Below the pieces are notes generated by a model, which saw nothing but the letters and a program-made list of their open reading frames with translations, was not told the origin of the DNA and searched no databases. A stretch of 64,000 nt of DNA, taken from contig JAOUOS010000003.1 of the NCBI GenBank assembly GCA_029880285.1, forward strand, positions 1 to 64,000, read 5' to 3'. Positions 37,534-47,774 of the stretch are shown piece by piece. A program made the position numbers and the translations under genes. This DNA comes from Spirochaetia bacterium. Lineage in GTDB: Bacteria; Spirochaetota; Leptospiria; Turneriellales; JAOUOS01. Positions within the stretch are counted from its first letter, which is position 1, and each line of letters begins with the position of its first letter.

Positions 37534-40044
37534 ATGAATATAGTATCGCAAAAACCGGGTGCTAATCAGAATATTCAGGCAAAAGAAGTTATTATTGCTC
37601 AGGGCAGTATGCCCACAAGTCTTGTAGTTTTGAATCAGGGTAGAGTTTCGTTTAAAATGGCCACAGGCGGTAAAGAACAGAATCTTTTGGCTGCCGCCAA
37701 ATTATTATTTTTAAATCAGGGGCCAGCCGTATTAGGCGGGGGTAGTTTGGCTTCGTCTTCTGCGTATCCATATTATGTTGTAGCAGAAACGCCATGCGTG
37801 GTATCTGTTTATCCATCAAACAAAGAAAATCTGTTAGCGTTAATTCAAAGTAAACCCAGCGTAGCGGTTTTACTCTTAAAATCTTTACTAAAAGAAGCTA
37901 TGGAGTCTTTTCAAAAGATGAATATGGCCAATTCGTTTCTTTCGCAAATTATGAAAATGCTTTATTCTGTCTGTCTGGGATATTCTGTAATTGATCCATC
38001 GCAATTTCAAGAGAGAAGTGAAAACTTAGCTGAAAACGGCTCAAAAGGCGGATTTTTAGATCCTGTTTTACCTCAGGCCAGAGTTATCGTAAAAGAATTT
38101 ATTGAGCAGGGCGGCGCTATTCCTGACAGGTTAACCAGTCAGTTTATGTATGCCGATCACACCGGAATTACCGGACATACATACGATCCTGAAATAGATG
38201 AAGTAAAAAACGAAATAAATTATGCCAGACATTTCATGTCGCTTCCTCCCGAACTTATTGCGGGTATCGCGCAAAAAAGTCCAGCGTTTCTTGTTCTTAC
38301 CGCGCAAAAAATACAGGGGGTTTATAAAATTATTCTTGATGATATTTCGGGAATAAGCATGCAAATACGTGATGATCTTGAAGCGTTAATGTCTGGTGAG
38401 TATTCATGGCTCTCTAAAATTTTACTTCAGGTAGAACTTTTTGAAAAAAAAGCAAGCGCTGTGTCTCATGAAAATATCTACGCGATGTCTTATTTTATTG
38501 TAGATGCCATTTCTAAACTATCCCAAAATTATCAAAAACTATGGTATGCTCCCGTACCGCCTATGAATAATGACGCGTTTCAAAAAGTAAAAATGTCTTT
38601 ACAGAAAAAACCCCAGCAGCAGCCCAAACCGGTAGTTTCAAGCGTAGCTGGTGTTGACAGCGCGAAAGCTCTTGGCGAACTGCAGGGCTCAGCGCAAAAA
38701 ATATTTTCATGGTGCGGATTGTCCAAAGAAAAGTTTGCCGAGTATAACCAAGGTATAATGAAACTTAAGGCATTAAGCAATCCGCTTGATTCAGATTCAG
38801 ACGCTCGAAAATTAAGACGCGTGTTAAACGCTCTTTTTTGGGAAGCCTATGAAAAAGGTATGTTAAAATACGTAAAAACTAAAGAACAAATGCCAAAGTT
38901 AATGCATATGTTTTTTAATTTTGGATTTTTAGACGAAACGCTTCTTGAAGAAGAGCACCTGGTTTATTTATACGCTAACATGGTAAAAGATGAAAACTCA
39001 AAGTATCCTGTTTATACCGCGTTAGAATGGCTAACAATGATATATGAAAAAAAAGTACCTACTAGTATAAATGAACTTGGATTAACTTTTTTTGAAATAT
39101 TAAAAAATGAACATAAAGATTCAAAGTGGAAAAAAGAAACCGATGTACCCGATGATATAGATACGCCAGAGGCGCGCTTAAAATATGAATTGAAAAATAT
39201 GATAGAACCGTGTTCTAAGCTTACTTCAGGTTCTGTTATGAATCATTTTGCTATTCTTTCTAAGTATCAAATTACGCAAGGTATAGACCGTTCTTTAGTT
39301 ACAAAAAAAATATTATCAGAGCAGATAGACGCTTTGTTAGAAAAAGACTTTGGCGTGTTTCATCGGGAAGTTTTATTTGAAAATGAAGAAAGCGGCATAA
39401 GCCGTGAGTTTGTTCAAATAAGAGTTGTTCCTAATATAATCTTAGTGCCTTCTGCCGGTCCTATTTTTCAGCATTGGCAGGAAAGAGAGGGTAAAAATAG
39501 ATCTTCTAAGGGAAGGCTTATTTGTCCTCATTTATCAATGGCCGATTTATATTCAATGCTGTTAAACGCGGCGGGAACATACAGGTGGGAGATGTTAAAA
39601 ACAACTCTTGGTATAGATTGGAACAATGTGTCTCAGTCTTCATTAACCGCTGATTATGTAGATTACGTGCAATTTTTCAAAAAAAATAGGGAATTGTCGC
39701 CTGAAGTTAAAGAAAAACTCGGCGCAGAATTTAAACGTTTTAGAGATGATAGATCCCGATTCGTTCATGATTATGGAGTATATGTAAAATTTGAATCCGA
39801 AGGAACTCAAAGACTAAACAAAGTAGCCAGAAAGATTTTTACAAAGCATGTTCCCTTTTCAAAAAAATACAGAGAGCATTTGCTTACATTGCCAAGCTAT
39901 ACAGATATGGTATCAAAGTCTCAAAATATTAAAAAAAGAAAAGCAATGGAACTTGAACCTCGATATAAAAAATACCAGCAGTCAACAGGCGAGCTTCCAC
40001 AAGAATTAAAAGAAACGCTAAAATATTATTTGGGAGATTATTAA
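37534..40044 (+). CDS. Large protein with N-terminal cyclic-nucleotide-binding domain
   Basis: Encodes 836 residues. Residues about 15-130 look like a CAP-type cNMP-binding beta-roll (GSMPTSLVVLNQGRV, then VVAETPCVVSVYP), although the phosphate-binding RxA signature of true cAMP receptors is not evident. The remaining 700 residues are mostly helical with no domain I can name. From memory, similar long proteins occur in spirochaetes such as Treponema, but I cannot verify this. It heads a plus-strand cluster with the carbonic anhydrase, two CNNM proteins and a GMC oxidoreductase (gaps of 5 and 15 bases, then overlaps). Confidence 0.6.
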   Translation: MNIVSQKPGANQNIQAKEVIIAQGSMPTSLVVLNQGRVSFKMATGGKEQNLLAAAKLLFLNQGPAVLGGGSLASSSAYPYYVVAETPCVVSVYPSNKENLLALIQSKPSVAVLLLKSLLKEAMESFQKMNMANSFLSQIMKMLYSVCLGYSVIDPSQFQERSENLAENGSKGGFLDPVLPQARVIVKEFIEQGGAIPDRLTSQFMYADHTGITGHTYDPEIDEVKNEINYARHFMSLPPELIAGIAQKSPAFLVLTAQKIQGVYKIILDDISGISMQIRDDLEALMSGEYSWLSKILLQVELFEKKASAVSHENIYAMSYFIVDAISKLSQNYQKLWYAPVPPMNNDAFQKVKMSLQKKPQQQPKPVVSSVAGVDSAKALGELQGSAQKIFSWCGLSKEKFAEYNQGIMKLKALSNPLDSDSDARKLRRVLNALFWEAYEKGMLKYVKTKEQMPKLMHMFFNFGFLDETLLEEEHLVYLYANMVKDENSKYPVYTALEWLTMIYEKKVPTSINELGLTFFEILKNEHKDSKWKKETDVPDDIDTPEARLKYELKNMIEPCSKLTSGSVMNHFAILSKYQITQGIDRSLVTKKILSEQIDALLEKDFGVFHREVLFENEESGISREFVQIRVVPNIILVPSAGPIFQHWQEREGKNRSSKGRLICPHLSMADLYSMLLNAAGTYRWEMLKTTLGIDWNNVSQSSLTADYVDYVQFFKKNRELSPEVKEKLGAEFKRFRDDRSRFVHDYGVYVKFESEGTQRLNKVARKIFTKHVPFSKKYREHLLTLPSYTDMVSKSQNIKKRKAMELEPRYKKYQQSTGELPQELKETLKYYLGDY

Positions 40045-40049
40045 AATTT

Positions 40050-40571
40050 ATGATATATGAATACGAAGGTAAAATTCCTGAAATAGCCGGCGATGCCTTT
40101 ATTGCTCCTTCTGCAGAAATTATAGGCGAAGTAAAAATTGGTAAACTTTCATCTATTTGGTTTCAGGCTGTGGTAAGAGGCGATATATATCCCATTCAAA
40201 TTGGCGATTATACAAATGTTCAAGATAATGTTGTTGTTCATGTTCAGGAAAATGAATTTGATACCAAAATAGGAAATTATATAACAATAGGCCATCACGC
40301 CGTAATTCATGGTTCTACTCTTGAAGACTACTCTTTTATAGGTATGGGCGCTGTTCTGCTTGATGGAACTATAATACGTCCCTACGGATTTGTAGCAGCG
40401 GGAGCCTTGGTGCCGCCGGGTTTTGAAGTTCCCGAAAAAACATTGGTAGCTGGCGTTCCCGCCAAAATTATACGAACATTGAGTGAGGCCGAATGCCGTA
40501 ATATAGAAAAATCGGCCGAAAAACACGCGAAAAGAGCGCGAGATTATCTTCAAAAGCTTAAAAAATTATAA
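40050..40571 (+). CDS. Gamma-class carbonic anhydrase-like protein
   Basis: Encodes 173 residues of left-handed beta-helix. The hexapeptide repeats are visible from residue 12 to 130. The three metal His ligands are His64 (VVHV), His82 and His87 (GHHAVIHG). Members (YrdA/CaiE/Cam-like) either hydrate CO2 or are inactive relatives, and many bacterial short forms without the acidic loop show little activity. A C-terminal helix completes the trimer-forming unit. It starts 5 bases after the cNMP-binding gene. Confidence 0.85.
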   Translation: MIYEYEGKIPEIAGDAFIAPSAEIIGEVKIGKLSSIWFQAVVRGDIYPIQIGDYTNVQDNVVVHVQENEFDTKIGNYITIGHHAVIHGSTLEDYSFIGMGAVLLDGTIIRPYGFVAAGALVPPGFEVPEKTLVAGVPAKIIRTLSEAECRNIEKSAEKHAKRARDYLQKLKKL

Positions 40572-40586
40572 GCTTTTAAGAATTAA

Positions 40587-41816
40587 ATGGATATTCTTTT
40601 ATTTGTTTTTTTAATCATCTTATCTGCTATCTTCTCGGGAAGTGAAGCCTCTCTTTTTTCGTTTGAAAAAAGTCGTTTAGAAAATCTAAAGAGTAGAAAG
40701 CCTGAAAAAACAAAATGGATTGCCCAGTGGTTGAATAATCCAGAAAAAACTCTGCTGGCCATTCTTTTAGGAAATCTGGCCGTTAATATGATAATCTCAG
40801 AGATAGGCCATACGCTTATAGGTAAATGGGCAGCGGGATATTTTGAGAATATATCTTTAATTTCACTGATAAGCCTTACTCTTGTTTTATTAATTTTTGC
40901 AGAAATTTTACCTAAGATAATTGCTCTAAATCTTTCTCAAGTTTGGATTTTTTTCTTTCTTCCTTTACTTAGGTTCTGGTTTTTTATATCAAATATTATT
41001 TCTGTACCTATGCAAAAACTTACAAAGTTTTTTACATCAAAGCTTAGATCTTTAAAAATATCGTACAAAGAAAAAGAATTAACCGAAGCCGTGCGAATAG
41101 CAGAAAAGCTGGGTATACTACCGGCAGAAGAAAGAAAAATATTACACCGTGCCATTGCTTTTTATCATGATACGGCATACAGCGCCATGATCCCTGTCTC
41201 TAAAGTTTTCATGATTCCACATAATCTTTCTTTAAGTAAAGTTAAAAAAAGTTTTTTGGAACAAAAACATCCATTAGCTCTGGTCTATCATGAAAAAGAA
41301 GGGAATATTTTAGGCTCGCTTCACGTAAGAAATTTTATATCGGCCATATACAAAAAGAAACTGTCATTTAGACATAAAATACAGCCTATTTTATTTTTGC
41401 CCGAAACAATGCCTTTAAATGAAGTGCTACAGACTTTCATAAAAACAAGAAATCATGTTGCCGGCGTTGTAGATGAATCAGGAGAATTTTCGGGCATTGT
41501 TACTTTAAAAGACGTACTTATTCTTTTAATGGGAGAATGGGAAGACGAATACAGCGGTGAAAATGGAGACATGATAAAACCGGCGGGACAAAATATTTTT
41601 TATGTTTCAGGCGAAATAACTTTGCATGAATTTAATGAAAGATTTAAATGTCTGTTTGAAAGTGAAAATAGTGAAACTTTGTCGGGGTATATTATAGAAA
41701 AAGCGGATGGTTTTCCCAGTGAAGACAGTTCAGTATTCGTAAATAACATGGAATTTTTTAATATTATAATAAAAAATTATAAAATACAAAGTTTAATGCT
41801 AAGATTATTAAAATGA
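40587..41816 (+). CDS. CNNM/CorC-family protein with CBS domains (hemolysin-like)
   Basis: Encodes 409 residues. An N-terminal DUF21/CNNM membrane domain has about four spans (SAIFSGSEASLFSF is the signature). A pair of CBS domains (about 195-315) and a C-terminal CorC/HlyC domain (about 330-405) follow. The family exports Mg2+ or other divalent cations or protects against them; the hemolysin label is historical. Its last 4 bases overlap the start of a paralogue, so the two probably form a heteromer or act in pairs. Confidence 0.88.
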   Translation: MDILLFVFLIILSAIFSGSEASLFSFEKSRLENLKSRKPEKTKWIAQWLNNPEKTLLAILLGNLAVNMIISEIGHTLIGKWAAGYFENISLISLISLTLVLLIFAEILPKIIALNLSQVWIFFFLPLLRFWFFISNIISVPMQKLTKFFTSKLRSLKISYKEKELTEAVRIAEKLGILPAEERKILHRAIAFYHDTAYSAMIPVSKVFMIPHNLSLSKVKKSFLEQKHPLALVYHEKEGNILGSLHVRNFISAIYKKKLSFRHKIQPILFLPETMPLNEVLQTFIKTRNHVAGVVDESGEFSGIVTLKDVLILLMGEWEDEYSGENGDMIKPAGQNIFYVSGEITLHEFNERFKCLFESENSETLSGYIIEKADGFPSEDSSVFVNNMEFFNIIIKNYKIQSLMLRLLK

Positions 41817-42991
41817 GTTTTGAAATAAATATAATAATAATTATGCTTGTTTTTTCAGGTTTTTTTTCTGGAATAGAAACAGCTCTGTTAGGCTTAGGTC
41901 CGCTGGACATTGTAAAAGATAAAAAAAATAAATTATTATGGCTTCTAAATCATAAGAAAAAAATTTTATCAACCCTCCTAATAGGCAATAATTTTACTAT
42001 TGTAGCTGCGGTGTTGGCCTTAGACCGTTTTCTTTTAGATATAAATGATTATTTACTTAAAGCCGCTGCCTTAAGCGTTCAAATTTTTATTTTCTTTCTT
42101 TTAGGTGAAGCTTTTCCCAAAGCTATATACAGAAAACTAGGGATACGTTCACTTTTATTTTTATATGCGCTCATTAAATTATTTTATTATCTTTTTTATC
42201 CTTTGAATTTTATTATATTATGGCTAGTAGGTTATATGCAAAAAATAATACCTGATAGGTCTAAATTAAAAAAAGAAGATATTTTTTATTTTGTTGATAT
42301 GCATGTTCCAGAAAAAGAACCCGTGGCCCAAAGTTTTTTAAAATTAAAAAAAACGACCGCCAGAGAAATTATGCAGCCCTTGCCAGAAATAAAAGCCCTT
42401 GAAAAAAATATGAAAATAAAAGAAGCAGCCGCGCTTACCGATAAGTTTTCTTACACAAGGTATCCTGTATATGAAGAAAGAGGTGATAATATAATAGGCT
42501 ATGTTAACGTATACGATTATCTTTCGCATAAAGAATCTTTGAAAATTCAAAATATATTATATCCGCCTGTATTTATACCAGAAACTTTACCGGTAAATAA
42601 AGTTCTAAGTAAAATGCAAAAAGAACAGCTTTCTATGGTTTTTCCTGTAAATGAATATGGCAGCGTGGTAGGTCTTATAACGTTTGAAAATCTGGCAGAA
42701 GAAATTGTGGGAGATATAATTAGCGGTGAGCAGACCCATGAAACTCTTGATGTAATTCAATCGGCAAAAGGCCGTTATTTGTTAGATGCCAATATGGATA
42801 TAGATGATTTTAATGAATTTTTTTCTCATCAAATAGTTAAAGAGGGATTTGAAACTTTAACAGGATTTATCATAAAAAAACTGGGAAGAATTCCAGAAAA
42901 TAATGAAAAATTAAATTTTGATTTTGGTGTTTTTATTATTACAAAAGCGGATAAAAAAACAATAAAAAGAATAATGTATGAACCAAAATAA
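41813..42991 (+). CDS. CNNM/CorC-family protein with CBS domains, second copy
   Basis: Encodes 392 residues in the same order as its upstream paralogue: DUF21 (signature [15 protein letters not shown]), two CBS domains (about 185-300) and the CorC/HlyC domain. Identity to the first copy is low, so they are old duplicates. Tandem CNNM pairs are known in other bacteria. It is translationally coupled to the first copy. The GMC oxidoreductase gene starts inside its last 14 bases. Confidence 0.88.
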   Translation: MSFEINIIIIMLVFSGFFSGIETALLGLGPLDIVKDKKNKLLWLLNHKKKILSTLLIGNNFTIVAAVLALDRFLLDINDYLLKAAALSVQIFIFFLLGEAFPKAIYRKLGIRSLLFLYALIKLFYYLFYPLNFIILWLVGYMQKIIPDRSKLKKEDIFYFVDMHVPEKEPVAQSFLKLKKTTAREIMQPLPEIKALEKNMKIKEAAALTDKFSYTRYPVYEERGDNIIGYVNVYDYLSHKESLKIQNILYPPVFIPETLPVNKVLSKMQKEQLSMVFPVNEYGSVVGLITFENLAEEIVGDIISGEQTHETLDVIQSAKGRYLLDANMDIDDFNEFFSHQIVKEGFETLTGFIIKKLGRIPENNEKLNFDFGVFIITKADKKTIKRIMYEPK

Positions 42992-44660
42992 ACAAATAGA
43001 TTTTGATTTTGCTGTAATAGGTTCAGGTTTTGGCGGCAGTGTTTCGGCTCTTCGTTTGTCTCAAAAGGGATATTCTGTTATTGTTATCGAATCGGGAAAA
43101 AGATATGAAAGTGAAAATTTTCCTAAGACAAACTGGTCGTTGCGTAAATTTTTTTGGATGCCTAAACTTTTTGCTTATGGCATACAAAGAATAAAAATAT
43201 TTAAAGATGTTTTTGTGTTAGCTGGCTCTGGTGTAGGCGGCGGCAGCCTTGTATATTGTAATACTTCTTATATTCCGCCTGATATTTTTTTTGAAAATAA
43301 GAAAGTAACACAAATGGGCGGCAGAAAAACCCTCTTGCCTTTTTTTAATCTGGTAAGAAAAATGCTGGGTGTTACAGAAAATCCTCAAATGACAAAACAA
43401 GATACTTTGCTTTATGAGACCGCGAAAGAATTTAAAAAAGAAAAAACATTTCAAAAAACACATGTGGCCGTTTGTTTTGGCCCTGAAAAAAAAATAGAAG
43501 ACCCATATTTTTTAGGGGAAGGACCCGATAGAGCAGGCTGTAATTTTTGTGGCGGATGTATGGTAGGCTGTAGATACAACGCAAAAAATACTCTTGATAA
43601 AAACTATTTATTTTTTGCTGAAAAGCTGGGCGCAAAAATAATGCCAGAAACAAAAGTCGTTAAAGTTTTACCATTGTCTGAAAATGGATCTGAGGGGTAT
43701 GAAGTTATCACAAATTCTACTACAGGGTTTATGAACTTATCGCACAAGAAAATCAAAGTAAAATCGGTAGTATTCGCTGCAGGTGTTTTAGGTAATTTAG
43801 AACTTTTATTGAAAATGAAAGAACAAAAAATACTGCCTAACTTATCAGAAAATTTAGGCAAAGATGTTCGAACAAATAGTGAAGTACTGCTTGGCGTAAA
43901 ATCTAAAGATAATGCAGCCGATTTTACTAAAGGAGTTTCTATAACATCAAGTGTTTTTCCTGATGAATATACGCATATAGAGCCTGTTAGATACTCAAAA
44001 GGTTCAGACGCAATGGGACTTTTAGCCGCTTCTTTACTTGTAGACGGCGGCGGTAGAGTTCCCAGAGCATTAAAATTTTTTGTTAAAATTATAAAAAACC
44101 CGTTTGATTTTATTCGTGTATTAAATTTTGTTGGATTCGCGAAAAAAGTTATTATACTTCTTGTAATGCAGACCAAAGAAAATAAAATAAATATAATAAG
44201 AAAAAGAAAAATAATTTGGCCATTTAAAAAAATACTGGTTTCATCATCTGTCAGAAAAGATAAAATACCAACGTATGTACCTATTGCTAATGAGTTTGCA
44301 CGAAAGCTGGCCAAAAAAATGAATGGGATACCTTCTAATGCCATAACAGAAGTGTTGTTTAATATGCCCTTAACCGCTCATATTTTAAGCGGATGCGCTA
44401 TGGGTAAAAATTCAAAAGAGGGTGTCATTGATTTTCAAAATAAAGTTTTTAGCTATGAGAATATGTATATTTGCGATGGTTCGGTAATGCCCGCGAATCC
44501 GGGTGTTAATCCCAGTTCTACAATAGCGGCTTTGGCTGAAAGGGCAATGTCTTTTGTGCCAGCTAAGGCAAAATTTAAGCATTTAAAAGTTGAAAAAAAA
44601 TGGAAAGTTGAAAAATTAATAAATCCCCGGATTATGAACAAAATAAAAAAAACAAATTGA
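42978..44660 (+). CDS. GMC-family oxidoreductase with a cysteine-rich insert
   Basis: Encodes 560 residues. The FAD site is [16 protein letters not shown] (about residues 11-26), with [14 protein letters not shown] for the second contact and the C-terminal [17 protein letters not shown]. Residues about 193-205 carry [11 protein letters not shown], a Cys cluster suited to an iron-sulfur centre and typical of the cholesterol-oxidase-like branch. The substrate is unknown and may be a sterol, hopanoid or other alcohol. It is cotranscribed with the CNNM pair, which suggests a membrane role. Confidence 0.78.
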   Translation: MNQNKQIDFDFAVIGSGFGGSVSALRLSQKGYSVIVIESGKRYESENFPKTNWSLRKFFWMPKLFAYGIQRIKIFKDVFVLAGSGVGGGSLVYCNTSYIPPDIFFENKKVTQMGGRKTLLPFFNLVRKMLGVTENPQMTKQDTLLYETAKEFKKEKTFQKTHVAVCFGPEKKIEDPYFLGEGPDRAGCNFCGGCMVGCRYNAKNTLDKNYLFFAEKLGAKIMPETKVVKVLPLSENGSEGYEVITNSTTGFMNLSHKKIKVKSVVFAAGVLGNLELLLKMKEQKILPNLSENLGKDVRTNSEVLLGVKSKDNAADFTKGVSITSSVFPDEYTHIEPVRYSKGSDAMGLLAASLLVDGGGRVPRALKFFVKIIKNPFDFIRVLNFVGFAKKVIILLVMQTKENKINIIRKRKIIWPFKKILVSSSVRKDKIPTYVPIANEFARKLAKKMNGIPSNAITEVLFNMPLTAHILSGCAMGKNSKEGVIDFQNKVFSYENMYICDGSVMPANPGVNPSSTIAALAERAMSFVPAKAKFKHLKVEKKWKVEKLINPRIMNKIKKTN

Positions 44661-44685
44661 CTTAAAATAATATTTATTATATAAT
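44657..44685 (+). promoter_or_regulatory. Consensus promoter adjoining the def start codon
   Basis: TTGACT (44657-44662), 17-base spacer, TATAAT (44680-44685). It is the best sigma-70 promoter in the window. The ATG of def is at 44692, 6 bases after the -10 box, where transcription should begin. A leaderless def mRNA follows. Confidence 0.75.
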
Positions 44686-44691
44686 AGATAA

Positions 44692-45246
44692 ATGGCCGTA
44701 AGAAAGATACTTACAATACCTGATAATAGACTTTATAAAATATCCGTAGAAGTTACGGAATTTGATAAAAAATTAAGAGATCAGGTTCGCGATATGTTCG
44801 ACTCTATGCGAAGCGCGAGCGGTGTAGGGCTGGCGGGAGTACAAATTGGAATATTAAAAAGAATTATGGTTATTGATCTTGAAGAAGCCGGGTTTATAAA
44901 AGGAGTTTTTATAAATCCTGTTATTGAAGAAAAATCAGAAGAAACGCAGGAAGGTGAAGAAGGATGTCTTTCTGTGCCGGGTATTACCGCGCCCCTTTTA
45001 AGACCAAAATGGATTAAGCTGTCATATCAAAACTTGGCGGGTAAAAGAGGAACTATAGAGGCAGAGATGTTGTTTGCCCGCGCTGTTTTACATGAAATGG
45101 ATCACATGGATGGAAAAGTATTCATTGATTTATTAGAGCCGGATATAAAAAAAAGTTTGAAAAATGATATTGAACTGGTTAAAAAAGGGAAATTACCGTC
45201 ATCATATAATGAACCCGAGTACAGAAAAGATAAAGTGAATGTTTAA
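44692..45246 (+). CDS. def: Peptide deformylase
   Basis: Removes the formyl group from new N-terminal Met. It has 184 residues. Motif 1 is GVGLAGVQ (45-52; most family members have GLAA), motif 2 EGCLS with metal Cys92, and motif 3 HEMDH (His134, Glu135, His138). These three give the metal site and catalytic Glu. The promoter's -10 box lies 6 bases upstream, so no leader and no Shine-Dalgarno are expected. ctp follows after 55 bases. Confidence 0.95.
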   Translation: MAVRKILTIPDNRLYKISVEVTEFDKKLRDQVRDMFDSMRSASGVGLAGVQIGILKRIMVIDLEEAGFIKGVFINPVIEEKSEETQEGEEGCLSVPGITAPLLRPKWIKLSYQNLAGKRGTIEAEMLFARAVLHEMDHMDGKVFIDLLEPDIKKSLKNDIELVKKGKLPSSYNEPEYRKDKVNV

Positions 45247-45301
45247 ATCTTTGGTTCTTTTTTCCTTGACTGTGTGATTCTATTGAAAAAATAAAGACTA
45301 T

Positions 45302-46684
45302 ATGAAAAAAATAAACGATAAAAAAACTTATAAAAATATTCTTGGTATATCTCTTGGCGCTTTATTAATTACTCTTGGTACATGGGGTCAATTACAGGGT
45401 ACCGCAAAAGGTGATGATATTTCTGACCCTGAACTTCATGAATTGTTTAATACTGTATTATATCATATTAAAAGTGACTATGTTGAAGAAACAAAATCAA
45501 AAGAACTCTGGTATGGCGCGATAAGAGGTATGTTAGCTTCTTTAGATGACGCGCATACGCGTTTTATGGTGCCTGAAGAGTTCAACGAACTTCAGGTTGA
45601 AACCTCTGGTAAATTTGGCGGTCTTGGTATTGAAATTTCAATGCGCGATGGAGTTTTAACTGTTGTATCACCCATAGAAGATACTCCAGCGATGAGAGTA
45701 GGGCTTCAACCCGGTGATAAAATTATTGAAATTGAAAAAAAATCAACCCGCGATATGAGTTTAAATGAAGCGGTTAGTATATTAAGGGGTACTCCCGGCA
45801 CTTCTGTAAATATCTCAGTCGCCAGAGAGGGAGAAGATGAAATCTTATATTTTGATATAGTGCGGGAGATAATTAAAATAAAAGTTGTTACCGGTGATTA
45901 TATTGAATCTGAAGGCATATTGTTTATAAGATTAAAACAGTTTTCAAAAACAGCTGCTAATGATATAAGAAATCTAATATCAGAATATCAAAATAAAAAT
46001 CCGAAAGGTATCATTCTTGATTTAAGATGGAATCCCGGCGGTCTTCTTGATGCTGCTAATGAGGTTGCGAATATTTTTATAGATAATGGCGTAATTGTAT
46101 CTACCCGTGGACGTAAAAAAGAGCAAGATAGAATTTTTATGGCAGATTCTTCAAAAGCTATCGCGGCGAAAATACCAGTAGTTGTACTTGCCAATCACGG
46201 TTCAGCATCGGCAAGTGAAATTGTAACAGGAGCGATAAAAGATCACAAAAGAGGAAAATTTGTGGGGTCTAAAACTTTTGGTAAGGGTTCTGTACAACAT
46301 GTAATTCCTCTGCCTCATAATACGGCCATAGCGCTGACCATTCAAAAATACTATACACCTTCAGGAGTCTCTATTCATAAAGTAGGTATAGAACCTGATA
46401 TTGAAGTAAAAGCGCTTGAATTTACTAAAGAAGATAGAAAAAATTATAAAGAAATTCAAGATAAAAACATTTTAAAAGATTTCGCAAAAGATATGACGGA
46501 ATATAATGAAACAAATGTTGAAGCATTTAAAAAGCTATTAAATGAAAAAAATCTAAAACTTTCAGATTATGCGATGAGATTTATTTTAAAACAGCATATC
46601 AATAGAAATGAAAAAAGATCTGCGTATGATTTAGAGTTTGATGTTCAGTTAAAAAAAGCAATTGATTTATTGACTAAAAATTAA
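45302..46684 (+). CDS. ctpA: C-terminal processing peptidase (S41 family)
   Basis: Encodes 460 residues. The signal or anchor segment is about residues 14-30 (GISLGALLITLGTWG). Next come the cap, a PDZ domain (about 95-180, with GGLGIEI) and the S41 catalytic core: GSASASE (about 300-306) with the nucleophile Ser, and KTFGKGSVQ (about 325-332) with the catalytic Lys. These peptidases cleave C-terminal tails of periplasmic proteins. A TTGACT at 45266 is present, but the -10 box is unclear. Stop codons of this gene and plsX share TTAA at 46681-46684. Confidence 0.92.
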   Translation: MKKINDKKTYKNILGISLGALLITLGTWGQLQGTAKGDDISDPELHELFNTVLYHIKSDYVEETKSKELWYGAIRGMLASLDDAHTRFMVPEEFNELQVETSGKFGGLGIEISMRDGVLTVVSPIEDTPAMRVGLQPGDKIIEIEKKSTRDMSLNEAVSILRGTPGTSVNISVAREGEDEILYFDIVREIIKIKVVTGDYIESEGILFIRLKQFSKTAANDIRNLISEYQNKNPKGIILDLRWNPGGLLDAANEVANIFIDNGVIVSTRGRKKEQDRIFMADSSKAIAAKIPVVVLANHGSASASEIVTGAIKDHKRGKFVGSKTFGKGSVQHVIPLPHNTAIALTIQKYYTPSGVSIHKVGIEPDIEVKALEFTKEDRKNYKEIQDKNILKDFAKDMTEYNETNVEAFKKLLNEKNLKLSDYAMRFILKQHINRNEKRSAYDLEFDVQLKKAIDLLTKN

Positions 46685-47682
46685 GTAAATCTTTCAATTG
46701 CCTGTACTATTTTCTCATTCACGTTATGCGCGGCAAATTGCGCGGCAAATTTTATAGCGTTTTTTACGGCTAGCCCCCCACTTGAGCCATGGCCAATTGT
46801 CGTTACCCCGTTTGCGCCTAAAAGTGGCGCGCCGCCGTAAGAAGAATAATCCATTGTATTTTTAACAGCCAAAAAAGCGGGTTTTAAAAGAAGGGCGCCT
46901 GTTTTTGCTAAAGAAGATTTTCTAATATTTTCTTTTAAGATATTAAAAATACTTTTAGCGCATCCCTCGATAGTCTTTAAGGCAATATTGCCCACAAATC
47001 CGTCACATACAATTACATCTACATGTTTTCCGGCACCGAAAAAGTCTCTTCCTTCAACATTGCCTGATATATGATAGGGTAGTTTTTTTATTTTTTTTAA
47101 CGCGGCCAAAGTTATCTCGTTACCTTTTGAATCTTCTTCACCGTTTGATAGAAGACCTATGCTGGGATTTGTTATTCCCATAACTTCTCTGGCGTAAATT
47201 TCTCCCATAATAGCAAATTGTACCAGATATTCGGGTTTACAGTCAACATTGGCTCCAGCGTCTAATAAAAGAGATACTTTGCCGTCTTCTCTGGGTATAG
47301 GGGCGGCAATGGCTGGTCTTTTTACGCCTTTTAATCTGCCTAATATAGTTAAAGCGGCTGCCATGGTGGCTCCTGTGTTACCGGGAGAAAAAAAACCAAC
47401 TGCTTTTGAATCTTTAACCAGATTTGCGGCAATAACTACCGATGCGTTTTTTTTTGTTCTTATCGCCTTGGCCGGCGAATCTTCCATTGTTATAATTTCA
47501 GTTGATTCTATAATTTCAACATTTGATTTCACGTCTTTATAAAAATCAAGTTCTCTTTCAATCTTTTTAACGTCACCAACAAGAATTATTTTAGTATCTA
47601 ATTCACGAATAGCTAAAGCGGCTCCTATTACGGCGGGTTCTGGTCCGTGATCTCCGCTCATTGTATCAACTGCTATGCGCAT
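46681..47682 (-). CDS. plsX: Phosphate acyltransferase PlsX
   Basis: Makes acyl-phosphate from acyl-ACP for phospholipid synthesis. The 333 residues match the family. MRIAVDTMSGDHGPEPAV at the start, GFFSPGNTGATMAAA, and the LLDAGANVDCKPEYLVQFA and GFVGNIALKT segments are all characteristic. It usually pairs with rpmF, plsY or fab genes, but none is here. It converges on ctp with a 4-base overlap of stop codons. Confidence 0.95.
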   Translation of the reverse strand: MRIAVDTMSGDHGPEPAVIGAALAIRELDTKIILVGDVKKIERELDFYKDVKSNVEIIESTEIITMEDSPAKAIRTKKNASVVIAANLVKDSKAVGFFSPGNTGATMAAALTILGRLKGVKRPAIAAPIPREDGKVSLLLDAGANVDCKPEYLVQFAIMGEIYAREVMGITNPSIGLLSNGEEDSKGNEITLAALKKIKKLPYHISGNVEGRDFFGAGKHVDVIVCDGFVGNIALKTIEGCAKSIFNILKENIRKSSLAKTGALLLKPAFLAVKNTMDYSSYGGAPLLGANGVTTIGHGSSGGLAVKNAIKFAAQFAAHNVNEKIVQAIERFT

Positions 47683-47737
47683 AACGGTTATGATTGTTAA
47701 TGAGAATATTTTAGCAAGCGAAATTTAAAAAAAATAA

Positions 47738-47765
47738 TTGACGCATTTAAGGCAGTTGATATGTT
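47738..47765 (+). promoter_or_regulatory. Predicted promoter close to the AlkD-like start
   Basis: TTGACG (47738-47743), 16-base spacer, TATGTT (47760-47765). The ATG at 47775 lies 9 bases after the -10 box, so the leader is about 3 bases or none. Confidence 0.5.
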
Positions 47766-47774
47766 TATTTGAAA

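Noticed and set aside
40149..40553. A 134-codon open frame on the minus strand
   Set aside because: Antisense to the gamma carbonic anhydrase; no motif of its own.
43604..44344. A 246-codon open frame on the minus strand
   Set aside because: It lies wholly opposite the GMC oxidoreductase, whose motifs are unmistakable. The antisense product is low-complexity and Ser/Phe-rich, as expected of a shadow frame.
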